Origin: Staphylococcus saprophyticus subsp. saprophyticus ATCC 15305 = NCTC 7292
GTDB taxonomy: Bacteria > Bacillota > Bacilli > Staphylococcales > Staphylococcaceae
Reading direction: 5' to 3'
Assembly (NCBI RefSeq): GCF_000010125.1
Contig: NC_007350.1
Span: 1-64,000 of the forward strand
Length of the DNA stretch: 64,000 nt
Shown here: one piece after another, positions 53,649-60,679 of the stretch
How the letters are laid out: each line of letters opens with the position of its first letter
Numbering within the stretch: position 1 is the stretch's first letter
The notes under the pieces: generated by a model
Seen by the model: the letters and a program-made list of their open reading frames with translations, nothing else
Databases searched by the model: none
What the model was told of the DNA's origin: nothing
Made by a program: the position numbers and the translations under genes

Positions 53649-54749
53649 ATGGAGACAAGAGACAAACTGATGTCGTTGACTCAAAGTAACAAAACACAGC
53701 AGTGGTTAATGGACAAATCATCTAACCAAGATTATGTTCAGCAACTGCAACAACAATTCAGTCAGCAGCTAGATCAACAATATAATGCACTTTTAGCTGA
53801 TGAAAAAGCTAAGTTAGACCAATATGTGGAAGTACATCATAATTTAGAAGTATTAAAGAAAGAGATTGAATCGGAACCCATTATGCTTAATATCGATAAA
53901 TTACCCGATATAAAATCAACAATGCTTGAAAAGGCTAAGAACGATGAACATTCTGATAGGATCGAAAAGCTATTTGATAGGTTAGAACAGGCATTAAATG
54001 GTACGAATCGATTATATACGCAATTATCGTTGATTGGTACACGGACACATCGAATCACAACTAAAAATTTTAATCTTCAGGGCTTACCTAAAGCAGTCCA
54101 ACGCACAATTTTACCTTCAAAATATAAGAAGGTGTATACAGTTGACTTTAAATCATTTGAGCCATCAGTTGTAGCATACATGACCCAAGATTCAAAACTG
54201 ATTGACTTTTTGAATCAGAAAGACGGACTGTATGACGCATTACTAAGTGAATTAGAATTACAAGATGAGCAACGAGTACTTGTTAAACGTGCATTTATTG
54301 GTTCGTTTCTATTTGGCGGCAACTTCGATAGCCCTAAATTCAAGTTGAAACAATATGTAAGTGAAGTGCAATGGTTGGATGCGGTCAGCCAATTTACAAA
54401 AGTCATTGAACTTAAGAAACAAATCGAAGAGCATAAAACCATACCTATGCCCTACGGCATTGAACATGATATGAGCGCATTTCAAGGTAGCAGTATTATG
54501 GCATTTTATGTACAAACTGTAGCGAGTTATATTTTCAAACACATTCTATTGGAAGTTTATAAAGCGCAGTGTACACAAAAGAGCTTTCAAATCATTTTGC
54601 CAATTCATGATGCCATTATGATTGAGTGCGACGATGAAGAAACAGCACAAAGTGTAGCCCAACTAATGAAAAGTAAAGCTAATAAATTGTTTAATGGTGA
54701 GTTTGCGCACGTGACAGTGGAAGCATTAGGAGGTGTAAGCAATGAATAA
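53649..54749 (+). CDS. CCPol, A-family DNA polymerase of the SCC primase complex
   Basis: A 366-aa short A-family polymerase. The family was shown (S. aureus SCCmec) to make primers de novo when bound to the small protein MP. Motif A is YTVDFKSFEPSVVAYM near residue 161 and a motif-B-like helix is VLVKRAFIGSFLFGG near 212. Motif C, with the catalytic His-Asp, is LPIHDAIMIECDD near 317. The first ~100 residues are Q-rich and probably coiled coil. GGAG precedes the ATG. It overlaps the MP gene by eight bases. Confidence 0.92.
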   Translation: METRDKLMSLTQSNKTQQWLMDKSSNQDYVQQLQQQFSQQLDQQYNALLADEKAKLDQYVEVHHNLEVLKKEIESEPIMLNIDKLPDIKSTMLEKAKNDEHSDRIEKLFDRLEQALNGTNRLYTQLSLIGTRTHRITTKNFNLQGLPKAVQRTILPSKYKKVYTVDFKSFEPSVVAYMTQDSKLIDFLNQKDGLYDALLSELELQDEQRVLVKRAFIGSFLFGGNFDSPKFKLKQYVSEVQWLDAVSQFTKVIELKKQIEEHKTIPMPYGIEHDMSAFQGSSIMAFYVQTVASYIFKHILLEVYKAQCTQKSFQIILPIHDAIMIECDDEETAQSVAQLMKSKANKLFNGEFAHVTVEALGGVSNE

Positions 54750-55110
54750 TGATAGAGGTCAAAGTTTACAAATTCCAAAATGCACCCCACTAACAGAAGG
54801 CTATATATACGTTGCTTCATTATATTCTGTAACCCAAACAGATTTCAATGGTGATGTTAAACACCAGTTTACGTATGAAATAAAGATAGATCAGAAAGTT
54901 ATTTATGTGAATCGTAGTATTTCGAAAGATGCTACCGATAAGCAGTTATCAATTACTGATTGGCTTAAACGTCATAGTAATTATAGTTCCACTCATGAGA
55001 ATTATGACCCTTACATTGATAGAAAGCATTTAATCTATGTGGGTCAATATAACGGAAACTATTATGTTCAAGATGTAGCACCATTAGATGGATTTGGAGG
55101 GGTATTGTAA
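54742..55110 (+). CDS. MP, partner protein of CCPol
   Basis: A 122-aa protein in the middle of the CCPol-MP-Cch2 operon. By family knowledge it binds CCPol tightly and gives it primase activity. Features are IPKCTPLTEGYIYVASLYS near the N-terminus and a C-terminal KHLIYVGQYNGNYYVQDV. No enzyme motif is seen. It overlaps CCPol by eight bases and Cch2 by one (TAATG), so all three are translationally coupled. Confidence 0.85.
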   Translation: MNNDRGQSLQIPKCTPLTEGYIYVASLYSVTQTDFNGDVKHQFTYEIKIDQKVIYVNRSISKDATDKQLSITDWLKRHSNYSSTHENYDPYIDRKHLIYVGQYNGNYYVQDVAPLDGFGGVL

Positions 55111-56750
55111 TGAATCATATTTTAGAAACGTTAATAAAATTATTAAAAGTGGGTATGGAGGCAATCGACCGTAAAGGTCTGATTGCCATCCTAACAAGTA
55201 GTATTGGAAATGATGAAATGGATGATTCTGAACAAGCTGTAATGGTGTATAACGAGCTTATCGATAAACTACAGCTTAACATTCCTAAAGATGTCGACTA
55301 TAGACCTAACATATACAGTTATTTTGGTATTCAAAAAAAGCCAAATGACACAATATTAGTGGAAATGATGATAAGTATTTTTCATATCAAGCGTTTTGAT
55401 TCAGAGTTGTTTGTTTTCAAAGATAAAGGTTGGCAAAAGGTAAATGAAGATGAATTGCAAGGGCTGATATCTAAAATGATACAAGTGTTGCTAGTTGATT
55501 ATAAGCCCTCGTTAAGTATTCTAAAGAATGTAGTGGTTGGCTTACAAAATTCAATAGATGTAGAAGAACTAGTTGAGAATAAACAGTACATTGGATGCGG
55601 TCATAACATGTTTAATCTAGACGCATTTGAAGTGGTTGGAAATTCTATAAAGATTTTCCCCGCAACACGGTTGAATTTAGAGTTGGTTAAAAGTGATGTC
55701 ATAACTGAAAAAACACCTCCACATTTTAATCGATACATGTTAGAGTTTGCTAATTTTGATTCTGATTTACAGTACTTTCTTTTTCAACATATAGCGGTGC
55801 TTCTTACAGCTAACACAAAGTATCGCAGAGCCTTACTATTATATGGTGGAGCTAAGAATGGGAAATCCGTATTTATTAATTTAGTTAGGTCATTTTTCTA
55901 CAGCGAAGACATTGTGTCTAAAGCACTTAACGAGCTTCAAGGCCGTTTTGACAAAGAGAGCTTGGTGGGTAAAAAACTTATGGCAAGTGACGAAATTGGG
56001 GAATCAAGGATTCAAGAAAAGATTGTAAATGACTTAAAAAAGTTAGTATCTGTTGAACCAGTGCACGTTGATCGTAAAGGTAAAACACAAGTTGAAACTA
56101 CTTTGGATTTAAAACTTGCTTTTGGTACAAATGCAAGACTTAATTTTCCATCTGCTCATGCGAAGGCACTAGAGCGTCGAATTGCTGTTATTCCATGTGA
56201 ATATTATGTTGAAAAAGCTGATCCTGACTTAATTGAAAAGCTACAAGATGAAAAGAAAGAAATCTTTCTTTACTTGATGTATGTGTATAAGCAAATTGTA
56301 AAAAATGATATCGAGTACCTCCAAAATGATCGTGTTACTGAAATTTCTCATGATTGGTTAAATTTTGGATATGAATTTGTTTCTAGTAAATCAGCAAGTA
56401 TTGCAAATCAGAAAGCGTGTATTAATTTACTCAGAAAACTTATAGAAATCAAACCAGGATCACGAATCAAAGTATCCGAGTTAAATAAAGTTATTAATGA
56501 AGAAATAAAGGTGAGTTCTCAGGTTATTAAACAGTTAATTCAAGCAAACTTTGATACTCAAACCAAACTATACAATGGATACGATTATTGGATTGATTTA
56601 GGTTGGAAAGAAGCCGATAAAAAAGAGATTCATGATATTTCGAAAAAAGATAATATTATTTCATTAGATAAAAATGAAAATATAACAGACGATGAGACAT
56701 TAGATGAAGAGAATTTGGACTTTGATTGGGAGGACTTTGACGATGAATAA
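55110..56750 (+). CDS. cch2: Cch2 helicase (SF3/D5-like)
   Basis: A 546-aa helicase; the characterised homologue is a 3'-to-5' helicase that also binds a DNA site downstream of its own gene. Walker A is LLYGGAKNGKSVFINLV near residue 245, Walker B LMASDEIGE near 290, and sensor/arginine region FGTNARLNFPSAHAKALERR near 340. The C-terminus is very acidic (DFDWEDFDDE). A micro-ORF overlaps its last eight bases and an inverted repeat follows 80 bases on. It is unrelated in motif detail to Cch of element 1. Confidence 0.92.
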   Translation: MNHILETLIKLLKVGMEAIDRKGLIAILTSSIGNDEMDDSEQAVMVYNELIDKLQLNIPKDVDYRPNIYSYFGIQKKPNDTILVEMMISIFHIKRFDSELFVFKDKGWQKVNEDELQGLISKMIQVLLVDYKPSLSILKNVVVGLQNSIDVEELVENKQYIGCGHNMFNLDAFEVVGNSIKIFPATRLNLELVKSDVITEKTPPHFNRYMLEFANFDSDLQYFLFQHIAVLLTANTKYRRALLLYGGAKNGKSVFINLVRSFFYSEDIVSKALNELQGRFDKESLVGKKLMASDEIGESRIQEKIVNDLKKLVSVEPVHVDRKGKTQVETTLDLKLAFGTNARLNFPSAHAKALERRIAVIPCEYYVEKADPDLIEKLQDEKKEIFLYLMYVYKQIVKNDIEYLQNDRVTEISHDWLNFGYEFVSSKSASIANQKACINLLRKLIEIKPGSRIKVSELNKVINEEIKVSSQVIKQLIQANFDTQTKLYNGYDYWIDLGWKEADKKEIHDISKKDNIISLDKNENITDDETLDEENLDFDWEDFDDE

Positions 56751-56820
56751 TGAACAAATTGAAGCATTTGTAGAAGTGCTTGTGCCTATCATAGAAGAAC
56801 GTATCAATAAAGGTAAGTAA
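56743..56820 (+). CDS. 25-aa micro-ORF between cch2 and ccrC
   Basis: ATG 56743 to TAA 56820 encodes a 25-aa peptide starting MNNEQIEAFVEVLVPIIEER. It overlaps the cch2 end by eight bases and has GGAGG in the last cch2 codons. It matches in place and general character the 21-aa micro-ORF before ccrA (44502). Confidence 0.5.
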   Translation: MNNEQIEAFVEVLVPIIEERINKGK

Positions 56821-56829
56821 TCTAATTAC

Positions 56830-56855
56830 GTACTACAGGCAGTTGCCTGTAGTAC
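56830..56855 (+). repeat. inverted repeat with TCAT flank downstream of cch2
   Basis: GTACTACAGGCA and TGCCTGTAGTAC are perfect 12-base arms two bases apart, preceded by TTAC and followed by TCAT. There is no T-run, so a terminator role is unlikely. It lies where the published Cch2-binding site is expected (downstream of its gene), so it is a candidate origin. Confidence 0.7.
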
Positions 56856-56865
56856 TCATATGATT

Positions 56866-56889
56866 AAGTGGTAAAAGTGATAAAAATGA
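56866..56889 (+). repeat. iteron-like repeats upstream of ccrC
   Basis: AAGTGGTAAAAGTGATAA is two tandem copies of AAGTGRTAA and continues as AAATGA. A 23-of-24 match lies inside ccrC at 57727-57750. Related copies flank the ccrC stop: one inverted (58631-58649) and one direct (58656-58679). They may be protein-binding sites for replication or ccrC control. Confidence 0.6.
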
Positions 56890-56974
56890 AACGAAGTTAT
56901 AAATATATATTATCCATATGATGTTACAAGTCCGATGGTCTGTAACAATATTCTAATAAAAGGAGTGGTGTGTT

Positions 56975-58657
56975 ATGAGTGGTAAAATTGCACTTTATTC
57001 ACGCGTTAGTACGTCTGAGCAGTCAGAACATGGTTATTCTGTAAAGGAGCAGGAACAAGTACTCATCAAAGAAGTTGTGAAAAATTTCCCGGGTTATGAC
57101 TATGAAACTTATATCGATTCTGGTATATCAGGTAAAAATATTGAAGGTCGACCAGCAATGAAACGTCTATTACAAGATGTTAAGGATAATAAAATCGAAA
57201 TGGTATTAAGTTGGAAATTAAATCGTATTTCTCGCTCAATGAGAGACGTGTTTAATATTATCCATGAATTCAAAGAGCATGGCGTAGGTTATAAATCGAT
57301 TTCTGAGAATATTGATACATCCAATGCTTCTGGAGAAGTACTCGTTACAATGTTTGGGTTAATAGGATCAATAGAACGTTCAACACTGATCAGTAATGTC
57401 AAGATGTCGATGAATGCTAAAGCGCGCAGTGGAGAGGCTATCACAGGCAGGTTGCAGGGATATAGGTTATCACTTAACCCACTTACCCAGAAAAATGATT
57501 TGGTTATCGATGAAAATGAAGCTAACATTGTTCGAGAAATATTCGATTTGTACTTAAATCATAATAAAGGACTTAAGGCAATTACAACCGTACTTAATCA
57601 AAAGGGGTATCGTACTATTAATCAAAAGCCATTTTCAGTGTATGGTGTTAAATACATTTTGAATAATCCAGTCTATAAAGGTTATGTCAGATTCAATAAC
57701 CATCAAAACTGGGCTGTACAGCGAAGAAGTGGCAAAAGTGATAAAAATGATGTGATATTGGTCAAAGGAAAACATGAAGCCATTATAAGTGAAGAAGTAT
57801 TTGATCAAGTTCATGAGAAATTAGCATCTAAAAGTTTTAAACCAGGCAGACCTATTGGTGGAGATTTTTACCTTCGTAGCCTTATTAAATGTCCAGAATG
57901 CGGTAATAATATGGTATGTCGACGGACTTATTATAAAACCAAAAAGTCAAAAGAACGGACAATCAAGCGTTATTACATTTGTTCCTTATTCAATCGTTCA
58001 GGGAGTTCTGCATGTCACAGTAATGCCATCAATGCTGAAGTCGTCGAGCGTGTAATTAATGTTCATTTGAATCGTATTCTGTCTCAACCAGATATTATCA
58101 AGCAGATTGCGTCAAATGTGATAGAAGAACTGAAACAAAAGCATAGTAACCAAACAGAAATTAAATATGACATTGATAGTTTAGAAAAACAAAAAGCTAA
58201 GCTTAAAACACAACAAGAACGATTGTTAGAATTGTTCTTAGATGATCAAATGGATAGCGAAATGTTAAAAGCAAAACAAAGTCAGATGAATGGACAACTA
58301 AAGATGCTAGATAAGCAAATTAAAGAAGCGCAACAAGCTACTGAATCACAAGATGAAGTACCAAATTTTGATAAACTGAAAAGCCGTTTAACCATGATGA
58401 TTAGCCGATTTAGTGTCTACTTAAGGGAAGCTACACCAGAAGCAAAAAATCAACTTATGAAGATGTTGATTGATTCTATTGAAATTACTACAGATAAAAA
58501 AGTGAAACTCGTACGGTATAAAATTGACGAAAGTCTTATCCCTCAATCTTTGAAAAAAGATTGGGGGTCTTTTTTTATGCCCAAAATTCACTTTATTATT
58601 TATGGTACACAGAAATATTCTATCGACAAAATTACCACTTTTGCCACTTTGTCATAA
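56975..58657 (+). CDS. ccrC: cassette chromosome recombinase C
   Basis: Single large serine recombinase able to excise and insert a cassette without a partner. The protein has 560 aa. Ser12 in LYSRVSTSEQSEHGYS is the nucleophile, and the resolvase core continues with WKLNRISRSMRDVFNI. The recombinase domain has GLKAITTVLNQKGY near 195, and the zinc ribbon has CPECGNNMVC near 308. A long coiled coil lies at ~395-450. AAAGGAG precedes the ATG. An intrinsic terminator with a GAAA loop lies inside the coding end. Allele type needs alignment. Confidence 0.96.
   Translation: MSGKIALYSRVSTSEQSEHGYSVKEQEQVLIKEVVKNFPGYDYETYIDSGISGKNIEGRPAMKRLLQDVKDNKIEMVLSWKLNRISRSMRDVFNIIHEFKEHGVGYKSISENIDTSNASGEVLVTMFGLIGSIERSTLISNVKMSMNAKARSGEAITGRLQGYRLSLNPLTQKNDLVIDENEANIVREIFDLYLNHNKGLKAITTVLNQKGYRTINQKPFSVYGVKYILNNPVYKGYVRFNNHQNWAVQRRSGKSDKNDVILVKGKHEAIISEEVFDQVHEKLASKSFKPGRPIGGDFYLRSLIKCPECGNNMVCRRTYYKTKKSKERTIKRYYICSLFNRSGSSACHSNAINAEVVERVINVHLNRILSQPDIIKQIASNVIEELKQKHSNQTEIKYDIDSLEKQKAKLKTQQERLLELFLDDQMDSEMLKAKQSQMNGQLKMLDKQIKEAQQATESQDEVPNFDKLKSRLTMMISRFSVYLREATPEAKNQLMKMLIDSIEITTDKKVKLVRYKIDESLIPQSLKKDWGSFFMPKIHFIIYGTQKYSIDKITTFATLS
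58540..58576 (+). terminator. intrinsic terminator inside the ccrC coding end
   Basis: CCCTCAATCTTT (58540-58551) pairs with AAAGATTGGGGG (58556-58567) over a GAAA loop, with one G-U pair, then TC and seven T. The ccrC stop codon is at 58655-58657, about 80 bases further. Confidence 0.8.
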
Positions 58658-58755
58658 GTGATAAAAGTGAATGAAATGAACAGAAAATTAAATTTATATT
58701 ATAAAAATGATGTAGCAAGTAATTACATCATTACACATTACAGGAGGTCATAACA

Positions 58756-59094
58756 ATGACATTAGAACTACAACTCAAGCACTATATAACCAACTTATTC
58801 AATCTGCCAAGGGATGAAAAATGGGAATGTGAATCTATCGAGGAAGTCGCTGATGATATCCTACCAGACCAATATGTAAGGCTTGGGCCACTCAGTAATA
58901 AAATACTACAGACTAATACCTACTACTCTGATACACTTCACAAAAGCAATATATATCCGTTCATTCTCTATTATCAGAAACAACTCATAGCTATCGGCTT
59001 TATCGATGAAAATCACGATATGGATTTCTTATATCTACACAACACAGTCATGCCCCTTTTGGATCAACGATACTTACTAACAGGAGGACAATAA
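58756..59094 (+). CDS. uracil-DNA glycosylase inhibitor SAUGI (DUF950), copy 2
   Basis: A 112-aa DNA-mimic inhibitor of uracil-DNA glycosylase. It differs from copy 1 at about 9 positions (for example Lys-to-Arg at 19 and Asn-to-Asp in LPDQYVRLG). AGGAGG precedes the ATG. It begins 98 bases after the ccrC stop and heads the same four-gene module as in element 1, in opposite orientation. Confidence 0.93.
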   Translation: MTLELQLKHYITNLFNLPRDEKWECESIEEVADDILPDQYVRLGPLSNKILQTNTYYSDTLHKSNIYPFILYYQKQLIAIGFIDENHDMDFLYLHNTVMPLLDQRYLLTGGQ

Positions 59095-59095
59095 T

Positions 59096-59197
59096 ATGCA
59101 TAAATATATCAAAATTACACAATTAGTCATTACAATTCTTAGTGAAGTTATTATTTGGATGAAAGAATCAGAACGAAAGGAAGTCTCTTATGAATAG
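59096..59197 (+). CDS. 33-aa SCC small peptide, copy 2
   Basis: ATG 59096 to TAG 59197 encodes the same 33-aa peptide as at 40500-40601 except for one Ile-to-Val change. AGGAGG sits in the last codons of the SAUGI gene. It overlaps the DUF960 start by eight bases. Function unknown. Confidence 0.75.
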   Translation: MHKYIKITQLVITILSEVIIWMKESERKEVSYE

Positions 59198-59501
59198 ATA
59201 TATTACTCGAGGTATTGACAATAACTTACCTATCATCTTACAACAACAATTATGGAAACTAGTAGCACAACGTGAAAACGAACAGTCCAAGGAACTAGAA
59301 GCAATAGATTACTTTCATATCTTCCAGTTCAACATGCATAATGATCAATTATGTATCAAACACAAACAAGAACGTCCTGAGTACATCAAAACACATAAAG
59401 CTAATTATTCAAAAGCTATCAATATAAAAAAGGTCTATATTATCCGAGAAGATGATGTAGACCTTTCTTATTACGTCATGTTACTACCTGAAGAATATTA
59501 A
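59190..59501 (+). CDS. DUF960 family protein, copy 2
   Basis: A 103-aa protein homologous to copy 1 (40196). The ends MNRYITRGI and IREDDVDLSYYVMLLP are nearly identical, while the middle (residues 20-45) varies. AAAGGAAG lies inside the upstream 33-aa gene. The function of this family is not known. Confidence 0.88.
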   Translation: MNRYITRGIDNNLPIILQQQLWKLVAQRENEQSKELEAIDYFHIFQFNMHNDQLCIKHKQERPEYIKTHKANYSKAINIKKVYIIREDDVDLSYYVMLLPEEY

Positions 59502-59516
59502 TAGGAGGCATCAATC

Positions 59517-60023
59517 ATGCAGAATATACAATGTATATTAGAAACTGAAGCAATATTTAGTGACGATAATCAACATCGTTATTTACTCAAAAAAACGTGG
59601 GACAAAGATAAAAAGATAATTTCAGTTATAACTTGTTATCCAAATTTTGAAGGAACCAAAAAATTAGATTTAACGACTCAATTAATTCTAAATAAAGTAT
59701 CTGAGATGAAAGACTTCGGATCAATTAATTTTGTGAACCTATATTCAAACATGATAACAACCACAAATATAAAGCATATGGCAAATAGTCATGATAAGCA
59801 TACTGATATTCATATTATGAAAGTAGTGAAAGAATCGGATGAAGTGATATTAGCATGGGGTGCTTACGCTAAAAAACCGATTGTTGAAATGCGTGTCAAT
59901 GAAATATTAGAGATGTTGAAACCACATAAAAAGAAAGTGAAACAACTCATCAACCCAGAAACGAATGAAATTATGCATCCACTCAACCCTAAGGCACGTC
60001 AAAAATGGATTTTGAAATCATAG
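59517..60023 (+). CDS. DUF1643 family protein, copy 2
   Basis: A 168-aa protein homologous to copy 1 (39676). Shared blocks are HRYLLKKTWD, LDLTTQLILNKVSEM and WGAYAKKPIVEMRVNEILEML, and the end MHPLNPKARQKWILKS. AGGAGG precedes the ATG. It ends the module; a radC-like fragment follows after 19 bases. Confidence 0.88.
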   Translation: MQNIQCILETEAIFSDDNQHRYLLKKTWDKDKKIISVITCYPNFEGTKKLDLTTQLILNKVSEMKDFGSINFVNLYSNMITTTNIKHMANSHDKHTDIHIMKVVKESDEVILAWGAYAKKPIVEMRVNEILEMLKPHKKKVKQLINPETNEIMHPLNPKARQKWILKS

Positions 60024-60042
60024 CAAATACATGGAGGTCAAT

Positions 60043-60180
60043 ATGGAAACAAAACAAATCAACATCGTTTCACTGCAAATGATTAAAATAGATACTTTGA
60101 GTTATCTTAAAAGACGAATTACGAGTCCCCACCAAATTGTAAAGTATTCAAATAGAGTTTTTTTAATAATGCATAGATGA
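60043..60180 (+). pseudogene. truncated radC-like (JAB domain) fragment
   Basis: ATG 60043 with GGAGG upstream opens a 45-aa frame with METKQINIVSLQMIK and RRITSPHQIVK. This looks like the first ~35 residues of the RadC/JAB protein that often follows DUF1643 in SCC elements. The JAB metal motif is absent and the frame runs into unrelated sequence, so it is a remnant. The gap to the next gene (60181-60350) is otherwise empty. Confidence 0.5.
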
Positions 60181-60350
60181 TACATTTATTTTACTTTAAT
60201 TATAATTAGCTGGAAAATTATATACAAGAAAGGTTCAGTCACTAACTCATTTATAGTGTATGATGATGGAAAATTAATTAAGAATAAAACATTGACCAAT
60301 ATTGACCTTTAGTTTAGAATAAGCTTAATTATATGGCGAAGGGTGATAAA

Positions 60351-60554
60351 ATGATTGTTGGTAATTACCATTACAATGAGGTTTATGATGAATATACTAG
60401 TTTGAAAGTTTGGAGGTACATGGAAAGCGAGGATGTTGATTTAGAAACAGCATTAAATCATCTAGGACTAGATTATATAGATGCATTACCAGATGAAGAA
60501 GATATTCCTGAACTTGAGAAGGAAAAACAAAAATTAATTGAACGAGGATACTAA
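60351..60554 (+). CDS. small acidic protein of unknown function
   Basis: A 67-aa protein from ATG 60351, which has AGGGTG upstream; an ATG at 60333 would give 73 aa. It reads MIVGNYHYNEVYDEY at the start and DALPDEEDIPELEKE near the end, and is rich in E, D and Y. No domain is recognised. It could be an orphan antitoxin or cassette protein; there is no partner gene beside it. A strong terminator follows directly. Confidence 0.6.
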   Translation: MIVGNYHYNEVYDEYTSLKVWRYMESEDVDLETALNHLGLDYIDALPDEEDIPELEKEKQKLIERGY

Positions 60555-60556
60555 TA

Positions 60557-60590
60557 AATGCGGTTAGAGAAATGTTTCTCTAACCGCATT
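60557..60590. terminator. terminator shared by the small acidic gene and hsdS
   Basis: AATGCGGTTAGAGAAA pairs perfectly with TTTCTCTAACCGCATT over TG. A T-rich stretch follows on the plus strand (60598-60605). Confidence 0.8.
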
Positions 60591-60679
60591 ATGATTTGTT
60601 TTTTTATTGATGACTGGTATTTATTTATGGATGTTATTTGATTTTTCTACATAGTTTACATAATAGGTCTTTATCAGAA

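Noticed and set aside
56830-56855. Inverted repeat as a rho-independent terminator after cch2
   Set aside because: No T-run follows on either strand; kept instead as a structured site.
60543-60563. GAGGATACTAATAAATGCGG looks like a degenerate SCC attachment site
   Set aside because: Alignment with the GAAGCNTATCAYAAATRA core is poor, and the bases are explained by a gene end plus a perfect terminator stem.
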